A stretch of DNA of 64,000 nucleotides from Methanocella_A sp049676595 (GTDB lineage Archaea > Halobacteriota > Methanocellia > Methanocellales > Methanocellaceae), in the NCBI RefSeq assembly GCF_049676595.1, contig NZ_CP187259.1, forward strand, positions 1,984,001 to 2,048,000, written 5' to 3'. Made by a program: the position numbers and the translations under genes. Shown here in pieces: positions 57,816 to 64,000 of the stretch; the stretch's first letter is position 1; the number at the start of each line of letters is the position of its first letter. Below the pieces are notes generated by a model. It had not been told where the DNA came from. It searched no databases and saw nothing but the letters and a program-made list of their open reading frames with translations.

Positions 57816-58763
57816 ATGATCGACGTCGACGGAATTGTCCGCATTGCAGGGGAGCGTAAGGCGAAGACTATCGGGCTCCAGTTTCCCGAAGGCCTGAAAA
57901 GACAGGGCCCCGGGATAGCGAAAGACGTGGAGGCCAGGACTGGCGCTCTCGTCATCGTATCGGGCGATCCGTGCTACGGCGCCTGCGACATCGACGACAG
58001 CCTGCTGGACATGGTCGACGTCCTGTTCCACTTCGGGCACTCCAGGCTGATGGACGACGACCGCATCGTCTTCATCGAGTACCACCACGAAGTCGAGGTG
58101 GATACGGCCATCAGGAACGCTCTGCCGCTGCTCGGGCAGAAAGTAGGCATCGTCACCACTGTCCAGCACATCCACATGTTAAAGCGGATGGAGCAGCTGC
58201 TTACTGAAGCGGGTAAAACTCCGGTAATCGGCAAAGGCGACTCCAGGATTACTTACCCGGGCCAGCTGCTGGGCTGCAACTTCAGCGCCACGCCGGCAGG
58301 CGTGGATACTGTCCTCTATGTTGGCAGCGGCAATTTCCACCCGATGGGAGCGCAGCTGAGCACCGGAGTTCCCGTCATCGCTGCGGACCCGTTTACCGGT
58401 GAGGCCCGAAAGGTCGATGTCGAAAAGATCATGCGGCAGCGGTACGCTTTAATGGCTAAAGCGATGGACGCCAAAAAGTGGGGCATCATCATCGGCACTA
58501 AAACAGGGCAGAAGCGGCTCGAGCTCGCCCTGCGGATAAAAGAGACCGCCGGCGATGCTACCTTAATATCCATCCGGGAGATCACCCCCGACCGGCTGTT
58601 GTCTTTCAAGGTAGACGCGTACGTGTCCACCGTCTGCCCCAGGGTAGCCATCGACGATGCCGGGCGGTTCGGCGTGCCTGTTTTGACGCCCGTAGAGTTC
58701 GACATCGTTAAAGGGCTGCGAAAGTGGGAAGACCTGGCGTTCGACGAGATCAGGGGCGAGTGA
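57816..58763 (+). CDS. dph2: Diphthamide synthase subunit Dph2 (3-amino-3-carboxypropyl transferase)
   Basis: The protein has 315 residues, the normal size of archaeal Dph2. It begins KTIGLQFPEGLKRQGPGIAKD and carries the three cluster cysteines of the family: in SGDPCYGACDID (about residues 53-58), LLGCNFSA (about 151) and VSTVCPRVAIDD (about 270). It is a radical SAM-type enzyme without CxxxC that moves a 3-amino-3-carboxypropyl group from SAM to a histidine of elongation factor 2, the first step of diphthamide. Cytosolic homodimer. It precedes endA on the same strand by 118 bases. Confidence 0.95.
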   Translation: MIDVDGIVRIAGERKAKTIGLQFPEGLKRQGPGIAKDVEARTGALVIVSGDPCYGACDIDDSLLDMVDVLFHFGHSRLMDDDRIVFIEYHHEVEVDTAIRNALPLLGQKVGIVTTVQHIHMLKRMEQLLTEAGKTPVIGKGDSRITYPGQLLGCNFSATPAGVDTVLYVGSGNFHPMGAQLSTGVPVIAADPFTGEARKVDVEKIMRQRYALMAKAMDAKKWGIIIGTKTGQKRLELALRIKETAGDATLISIREITPDRLLSFKVDAYVSTVCPRVAIDDAGRFGVPVLTPVEFDIVKGLRKWEDLAFDEIRGE

Positions 58764-58881
58764 GTGAACAGGTTCAATTATCGTCATTCTTGAAACCTCT
58801 TTTATGAGTGCCCGAACAATGCCTGAAACGACCTTAATCCCTGCTCAATCTTTTTATATTATGGCCAATAACTAAGGCGCA

Positions 58882-59943
58882 ATGGATAGCATGAAGGGAG
58901 CCCTGAAAGGCGATAAAGTGATCTTTGACAGCGAGGCGATAGCCGACCTGTATAACGCCCAGTACTACGGTCGCCTGAAAGGCGAAACGCTGGAGCTGGC
59001 ACTGGTGGAGGCTGCATACCTGCTGGACAGGGAGCGCATCACCGTGGACCATGAGGGCAGATCGCTTTCTTTCAGGGACTTTTTCATTGCCGCCTCCCAG
59101 GCGCAGGAATACTTTGAGCTCAAGTACATCGTATACAGGGATCTCCGGGAGCGGGGCTACTACGTGCAGCCGAGCGTGACAGACTTTCGGGTTTATCCCA
59201 GGGGGGGCAAGCCTAACGTTGCGCCCTCGAAGTATTTCGTGCACGTCGTCACCGAGCGCAAGCCGATGCCATTGCAGCAGCTGATCAGCAATCTGCAGGC
59301 AGCCCTGAACGTCCGGAAAGAGATGGTCCTCGCTATTGTGGACGAGGAAAGCGACATCACCTACTACGGTGTCAAGTTCAACACCCTGAAAGGTGGGATG
59401 GAGCCTGTAAACCTGGCTCCGGTGCCTGGCTCAGCCACTTTCCTGCAAGACCGGGTCGTCATCTGGGACACCGAAGTCTCGACTCGCCTTCACAGGGATG
59501 GCTTTTACGGGAACCCGATGGATGAGAGGCGACTGCAGCTTTCGCTGGTCGAGGCTGCCTACCTGATCATGCGTGAAAAACTCGAGGTTACGGATTACGA
59601 AGGCCGCATCATGACCCCGGATGACTTTACTGCAAAGGCCTTGCAGATCGAGCCTTCCTTCGTGGGCAAGCTTAAGACGTACACCGATCTCAGGGACAAA
59701 GGCCTTGTGGCCAAAACCGGGTTCAAGTTCGGCAGCGATTTCAGAGTCTATGAAAAGATCGAGACCATAGAGAAGATCCCCCACTCGAAATACCTCGTGG
59801 GGTACGTGGAAAACGATCACGTCTACCAGATGCAGGATTTGTCGAGATCTATCCGGCTCGCCAACAGCGTCCGCAAGGACATGGTGTTCGCGTTCGACAG
59901 GAACGGGATACAATATTTCAGCCTGGGCAGGATAAAACTGTAA
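58882..59943 (+). CDS. endA: tRNA-intron endonuclease (two-repeat homodimer type)
   Basis: The protein has 353 residues, twice the 180-residue form, so it is the alpha'2 type with an N-terminal pseudo-repeat and a catalytic C-terminal repeat. The C-terminal half has GFKFGSDFRVYEK (catalytic Tyr), IPHSKYLVGYV (His) and SVRKDMVFAF (Lys). The N-terminal half keeps DFRVYPRG, PSKYFVHVV and NVRKEMVLAI. It cuts pre-tRNA introns at bulge-helix-bulge sites. Follows dph2, upstream of a tRNA maturation or translation group. Confidence 0.95.
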   Translation: MDSMKGALKGDKVIFDSEAIADLYNAQYYGRLKGETLELALVEAAYLLDRERITVDHEGRSLSFRDFFIAASQAQEYFELKYIVYRDLRERGYYVQPSVTDFRVYPRGGKPNVAPSKYFVHVVTERKPMPLQQLISNLQAALNVRKEMVLAIVDEESDITYYGVKFNTLKGGMEPVNLAPVPGSATFLQDRVVIWDTEVSTRLHRDGFYGNPMDERRLQLSLVEAAYLIMREKLEVTDYEGRIMTPDDFTAKALQIEPSFVGKLKTYTDLRDKGLVAKTGFKFGSDFRVYEKIETIEKIPHSKYLVGYVENDHVYQMQDLSRSIRLANSVRKDMVFAFDRNGIQYFSLGRIKL

Positions 59944-59970
59944 AAATAGTCTGGCGGCTTCCTGCTTCAT

Positions 59971-60921
59971 TTAACTGCAGCAGCCGCTGCAGCATTTGCA
60001 TTTCTCAGTATACTGTAACAGGCAGTGATCTTTAGGCCTGACAACCGAGTATACCTCGACCATGTGATGCGGGTGGTACCGCATTTTCGCCTCTCGCAGC
60101 CCGGGGACGCCCATGTCGCTCTCCCGGTTGATGTACGTGTACTCTTTAGCGAGAATGGCAGCCGTTTCTGCATTGATCGCCTTGTAAATACCCTGGTAGT
60201 CCTGGAGCCCCTTCTCGAAGTGCACCAGCGCGGTCTCGGTGTTCAGGCGCTCGTACATCGATATCGCTCCGATCGTGTCTTCGACTCTGATGGCCAGGCC
60301 GGACAATCCCAGTTCTGCCATGTGATCGAGACCGTACCGCAGCGCCTTTTTCTCGTGGCTGATCAGCTCGCCGTCTTCCGGGTTCCGGGCCTCAAACCAC
60401 CTGTCCACAAAGTCTTTGACGTGTCCGGCGTTGGCCGGCGTGATCGGCTCCACGCTGTGCTGGTAGTTACGCCTGAACTTGTTGAGGTCCCGGCGAATAT
60501 ATAGGTAGTCTCTGCCCTGCAATCCTGCGAGATCAGCTGCCTGGTAGACATACTCAGACTCGTCCCGGTCCAGGCTCATTTCCATGCCCGGGTAAACGTA
60601 CGACAGCAGGCTGGCAGCCGTCGGGTCTATCAGGATGATCGGCCGGTCTTCGCCGGTTTCTGCTGCGAGGCTGACCAGGTCTCTGGTGAGGTCAGGATTG
60701 TAAGGGCCGATAGGTGGCCGGAATTTCGTTACCCCGTCGATGGTGCTGGCGAGCACGACATTGTCGTCCACTTTCGCATAGCTATAATTAGCATAGTGAT
60801 TCCAGCAGGTCATATTGGTGAAAGTATTGTCGCTGTGGACCTGCGGGTACCTGGCGTAGTACTGCCTGAAAAAGTCCGCATCTTCCAGCGTGACCGGTTT
60901 GAAGTCGTCTAAGGACAGCAT
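59971..60921 (-). CDS. DUF2156 (phosphatidylglycerol lysyltransferase C-terminal-like) protein with Cys tail
   Basis: The protein has 316 residues. DUF2156 is a double GNAT fold. Segments FTNMTCWNHYANYSYAKVDD, YLYIRRDLNKFRRNYQHS, FEKGLQDYQGIYKAINAETA and YINRESDMGVPGLREAKMRYHP match the family, which transfers amino acids from tRNA to lipids in membrane versions; here the domain is soluble and alone. The last residues, CKCCSGCCS, add five cysteines not expected in the family and may bind metal. Start is one base after the upstream GNAT stop, so the two form an operon. Confidence 0.85.
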   Translation of the reverse strand: MLSLDDFKPVTLEDADFFRQYYARYPQVHSDNTFTNMTCWNHYANYSYAKVDDNVVLASTIDGVTKFRPPIGPYNPDLTRDLVSLAAETGEDRPIILIDPTAASLLSYVYPGMEMSLDRDESEYVYQAADLAGLQGRDYLYIRRDLNKFRRNYQHSVEPITPANAGHVKDFVDRWFEARNPEDGELISHEKKALRYGLDHMAELGLSGLAIRVEDTIGAISMYERLNTETALVHFEKGLQDYQGIYKAINAETAAILAKEYTYINRESDMGVPGLREAKMRYHPHHMVEVYSVVRPKDHCLLQYTEKCKCCSGCCS

Positions 60922-61362
60922 TTACTCGCCTCCTTTGTAAAGCATGGGGGTATGTCCTTGCATGGGCTGGAAACCGAGTTCTCTGTAAAACTGCTCAGAG
61001 CCAGGCTGGGCGATGAGGCCAATCCAGCCGAGGCCTCTGCTTTTGCCACAGACTACCAGCTCAGAGACGATCCTGCCTCCGATGCCGCTTTTCCTGTATT
61101 GTGGGTAGACGACCACGTCCTGGATGTAGCCGTCCGAGACGCCGTCCGATATCAGCCTCCCCATGCCTATTGCCCGGGATGTTTTCCTGTCGATGGCCAC
61201 GACGAAGGCACAACTGCCCTTGATCAGCGGGGTGATTCCTTCAGCGTCCCAGGCTTCCTGCCACCAGCCGCCCGCCCTGTACAGGTCGGCGATCTCCGAA
61301 ACGTTCCACGAATTGACCTGGCGGATCTCTATATCGTATGCTAAGCTGGTTTCCGGGCTCAT
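60922..61362 (-). CDS. GNAT acetyltransferase
   Basis: The protein has 146 residues with the acetyl-CoA loop VVYPQYRKSGIGGRIVSELV (about 86-105) and a late IAQPGSEQFYRELGFQPM. It is a small-molecule or protein acetyltransferase with unknown substrate. First gene of a two-gene operon with the DUF2156 gene. Confidence 0.88.
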   Translation of the reverse strand: MSPETSLAYDIEIRQVNSWNVSEIADLYRAGGWWQEAWDAEGITPLIKGSCAFVVAIDRKTSRAIGMGRLISDGVSDGYIQDVVVYPQYRKSGIGGRIVSELVVCGKSRGLGWIGLIAQPGSEQFYRELGFQPMQGHTPMLYKGGE

Positions 61363-61570
61363 GTTTTAAAATAATAAAAATGAATGTTTAAAGCCCTTCT
61401 CTATTGGGTGCGCCTGCCGATGAAGCGTCTGATATTATATCGCTTGCCATCCATCTTCACAGTAACATTAAAGTAAATTAAAGTCGTTATCTGCGTTGTG
61501 TATTTTGGGTAAAGCGCCTACCTGACAGCGGCTCAATTTCGCAGTTTTACCCTTTTAAGCTAAACGGAAG

Positions 61571-62833
61571 ATGATGATGAATCAGGATTTTACTGTCACG
61601 CCCTGGGACGTGAGCGGAACTATCGATTATAAGAAGCTGATCGAGGACTTCGGCACCGAGCCGATAGACGGCGAGCTGCTCGACCGGTGGAAGCGGCTGA
61701 CCGGCGACGATCTGCCAATGGCTTTACAGCGGAAAGTCTTCTTCTCTCACCGGGACCTGAAGTGGCTGCTGGACCGGTACGAGGCGGGAGAAAAGTTCGT
61801 CCTTTATACGGGCAGAGGCCCGTCCGGCCACACGCATCTGGGCCACCTGATGCCCTGGATGTTTACTAAGTACCTGCAGGACAAGTTCGATGCTCCGCTT
61901 TACTTCCAGATGACGGACGACGAGAAGTTCCTGTTCAAGCAGGACCTGTCGATGAAAGAGGCGATGTCCTACACTTATGAGAATGCGCTGGACGTCATCG
62001 CGCTGGGCTTCGACCCGAAGAAGACTAAGATCTTCTCGGACCTCGAGTATTCCAAGACGCTGTACCGCATTGCCATGGAAGTGGCGAAGCGTGTCACCTT
62101 CAGCACGGCCAGAGCCGTGTTCGGCTTCGACAACAGCACCAACATCGGCATGATCTTCATCACCTCGTTCCAGTCGGCGCCGGCCTTTCTGCCATCCGTG
62201 GAGGCGGGCAAGAACATCCCCGTGCTGATTCCGCAGGCCATCGATCAGGACCCGCACTTCAGGGTCACCAGGGATATTGCGCCCAAGCTGGGCTACTATA
62301 AGCCCGCAGCCATCCACTGTACTTTCCTGCCGAGCCTGTCCGGCTCGGACAAGATGTCCGCCTCCAAACCGGAATCGACCATCTACACCGTGGACGACCT
62401 GAAGGTGGCAAGAAAGAAGGTGCTGAGCGCGTTCACCGGCGGCCGGGTGTCTGTCGAGGAGCAGAAGAAGCTGGGCGGCACGCCGAGCGTCTGCGCCATC
62501 TTCCAGTATTACTATTACCTGTTCGAGATGGATCAGGAAAAGCTCGACCAGCGGGAGCAGAAGTGCGTCCGGGGCGAGATCATGTGCGGCGAATGCAAGC
62601 AGGAGCTCGCCGACCGGGTCGTCAAGTTCCTGGAGAAGCACCAGGAGAAGAGGGAAGCGGCCAGGGACAAAGTACAGGACTTCATAGTAAGCGACTACAG
62701 CGCAGTCTACGATAAGCTGAAGCGGCCGCAGGATAAAAAAGAAGTTGCTAAGCTCATGAAGACCATGAAGGAGTATTGCAGCGTCAAAGAAGGCGAGCAG
62801 ATCTCCGTCAGGAAAAGTAAAGAGTTCAAGTGA
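61571..62833 (+). CDS. trpS: Tryptophanyl-tRNA synthetase
   Basis: The protein has 420 residues, archaeal/eukaryotic type (longer than the bacterial 330). The HIGH box is TGRGPSGHTHLGHLMPW (about 78-95), the KMSKS box GSDKMSASKPES (about 258-270). EVAKRVTFSTARAVFGFDNSTNIG and FIPQ-like IPQAIDQDPHFRVTRDIA match the tryptophan-recognition half. It charges tRNA-Trp. Start is one of three tandem ATG codons. It precedes pheS by 33 bases and probably shares its transcript. Confidence 0.96.
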   Translation: MMMNQDFTVTPWDVSGTIDYKKLIEDFGTEPIDGELLDRWKRLTGDDLPMALQRKVFFSHRDLKWLLDRYEAGEKFVLYTGRGPSGHTHLGHLMPWMFTKYLQDKFDAPLYFQMTDDEKFLFKQDLSMKEAMSYTYENALDVIALGFDPKKTKIFSDLEYSKTLYRIAMEVAKRVTFSTARAVFGFDNSTNIGMIFITSFQSAPAFLPSVEAGKNIPVLIPQAIDQDPHFRVTRDIAPKLGYYKPAAIHCTFLPSLSGSDKMSASKPESTIYTVDDLKVARKKVLSAFTGGRVSVEEQKKLGGTPSVCAIFQYYYYLFEMDQEKLDQREQKCVRGEIMCGECKQELADRVVKFLEKHQEKREAARDKVQDFIVSDYSAVYDKLKRPQDKKEVAKLMKTMKEYCSVKEGEQISVRKSKEFK

Positions 62834-62866
62834 TCGGTTCAACCAAGAAAGAGGGTAGTGTAGTTT

Positions 62867-64000
62867 ATGGATCTTTCGATTAACGAGCGGCTGGTCCTCC
62901 GGTCGCTTGACCTGAAAGAGGTCACGGCAAAGGAGCTGGCGGCCGCAGCGGGCCTCAAGCCTGAGGCCGCAGTGCAGGGCGCCGCCATGCTGGCCGAGAA
63001 AGGGCTGGCGGCTTTGAGGGATGAGGTCGAGGCAGAGTACGTCCTGACCGAGGAAGGCAGGAAATATGTGGCCGAAGGGCTGCCTGAGCGGGTAATTCAC
63101 GATGCCCTGCCGGCAGATGGTATAACCCTGAACGAGCTCAAGAAGCAGTTCCCGCCCGCAACAGTCAATATTGCCATGGGCTGGCTCCGCCAGAAAGGCT
63201 GGGCAAAGTTCGAAAAGAAAGACGGCGACATGCTTCTCGCTCCTCAGAAGGCAGAGGCTTCTGCCGATGAGACGATCCTCGCCGCAATCTCGAAGGGCGA
63301 GCCCCAGAAAGGCTTCGACGCTAAGGTGATCAAGGATCTCATTAAGAGAAATCTGATCGAGCTCCGGGAGACCAAGCAGAAGTTCGTGAAGATCACGGAT
63401 GCCGGGCTGGCTGTCAAGCAAGCCGGTATTGAGATAACCGAAGAGATCGCCCAGCTGACCCCCGAGATGATCGCCACCGGCTCCTGGCAGGGTAAGTCTT
63501 TCAGGAAGTTCGACGTCAGCATCCCAGTGCAGACCGAGTACGGCGGCAGAAAGCACATCCTCCGTATGGGTATGGATGCCGTTAAGAGAACCCTGATCGA
63601 GATGGGCTTCAAGGAAATGGAAGGGCCCATGGTCGACGCGGAATTCTACGTGAACGACCTCCTGTTCATGCCCCAGGACCACCCCGCAAGGACGCACTGG
63701 GATCAGTTCAACCTGAAAGAGCCGAAGTACATTCACCACCTGCCTCCTGATCTGGTTAAGCGGGTTAAGGAAGTCCACCTGAACGGCGGTAAAAGCGGCT
63801 CCCTCGGCTGGAACTACGAGTGGGACGAGACCATCGCCAGAAAGCTCGTGCTCAGGGGCCACACTACGTCTCTCACTGCCAGGTACCTGGCCAGGCACGC
63901 GAAGCCACCCCAGAAGTACTTCTCGGTGAGCCAGGTCTTCAGAAACGACACAATCGACATCACCCACCTGCTAGAGTTCTGCCAGATCGAGGGGTGGATC
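62867..64000 (+). CDS. pheS: Phenylalanyl-tRNA synthetase alpha subunit, 3' end outside window
   Basis: From the ATG at 62867 the frame is open for 378 codons to the window edge. Residues about 1-190 are the winged-helix repeats of the archaeal/eukaryotic alpha subunit N-terminus (SINERLVLRSLDLKEVTAKELA). The class II core then begins (KHILRMGMDAVKRTLIEMGFKEMEGPMVDAEFYVNDLLFMPQDHPAR, motif 1 region), RGHTTSLTARYLA and YFSVSQVFRNDTIDITHL (motif 2). Charges tRNA-Phe as an alpha2-beta2 tetramer with PheT. Confidence 0.95.
   Translation, partial: MDLSINERLVLRSLDLKEVTAKELAAAAGLKPEAAVQGAAMLAEKGLAALRDEVEAEYVLTEEGRKYVAEGLPERVIHDALPADGITLNELKKQFPPATVNIAMGWLRQKGWAKFEKKDGDMLLAPQKAEASADETILAAISKGEPQKGFDAKVIKDLIKRNLIELRETKQKFVKITDAGLAVKQAGIEITEEIAQLTPEMIATGSWQGKSFRKFDVSIPVQTEYGGRKHILRMGMDAVKRTLIEMGFKEMEGPMVDAEFYVNDLLFMPQDHPARTHWDQFNLKEPKYIHHLPPDLVKRVKEVHLNGGKSGSLGWNYEWDETIARKLVLRGHTTSLTARYLARHAKPPQKYFSVSQVFRNDTIDITHLLEFCQIEGWI

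Noticed and set aside
61724..63967. 747-codon open frame on the minus strand across trpS and pheS
   Set aside because: It lies opposite two certain housekeeping genes and reads as Leu/Val/Arg-rich antisense of GC-rich codons, with no recognisable domain.

Overview
The window is archaeal and fits a methanogen of the Methanocella (Rice Cluster I) type. The evidence is a ribosomal protein S17e gene, a homodimer-type tRNA splicing endonuclease EndA, the archaeal diphthamide enzyme Dph2, archaeal TrpRS and PheRS alpha, TATA-like promoters close to start codons, many PAS-containing histidine kinases, and small CxxC zinc proteins. The genus is an inference from gene style, not a database result.

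Region 1 (1 to about 11,740) is an integrated mobile element. It is more AT-rich than the rest, and its right end is a 59-bp 3' piece of a tRNA-Leu(GAG) gene, which looks like the att scar of tRNA integration. It carries a serine recombinase with an inverted repeat at its promoter, a bacterial-type RuvC resolvase, an SF3 (D5/P4-type) replicative helicase, small DNA-binding or zinc-ribbon proteins, a membrane-anchored HNH nuclease, a frameshifted HUH Rep relic beside an iteron and palindrome field, and several unknown proteins that may act in defence. The left end and any tyrosine integrase lie outside the window.

Region 2 (11.8 to 40.2 kb) is dominated by sensory histidine kinases. Eight of the nine have an unusual His box, GHDI(N/T/S)N, in place of the classical SHDLRxPL; only the kinase at 21.3 kb is classical. 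They are accompanied by three single receivers or receiver fusions, one receiver cut off before its phospho-acceptor Asp, and at least three remnants that keep only the 3' end of a kinase gene. No DNA-binding response regulator is present, so the output of the system is unknown. A membrane-anchored substrate-binding protein sits 11 bp upstream of a HAMP kinase, and a PocR-domain kinase is next to it. Between these lie a phosphoesterase, a DUF1232 protein, a flavodoxin, a TetR/methyltransferase/CDF cluster, a YkgJ protein, a methyltransferase and rps17e.

Region 3 (40.4 to 56.7 kb) holds surface and metabolic genes: a beta-helix lipoprotein, SnoaL-like and GNAT proteins, a secreted subtilase with a Tyr/Pro-rich tail and an apparent ATT start codon, an FKBP lipoprotein, a DUF362 ferredoxin, an HtrA-like protease, an MFS exporter, a carboxymuconolactone decarboxylase-like protein, and an XRE-cupin regulator followed by an acyl-CoA synthetase.

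Region 4 (56.8 to 64 kb) is translation housekeeping: two tRNA-Thr genes (one lacking U33), dph2, endA, a GNAT/DUF2156 pair, trpS and the start of pheS.

Several intergenic gaps (14.3, 42.0, 47.1-47.6, 51.3-51.5, 55.9-56.0, 57.3-57.7 kb) hold long inverted or dispersed repeats, each with its own word set. They are the most conspicuous structure not explained by genes.
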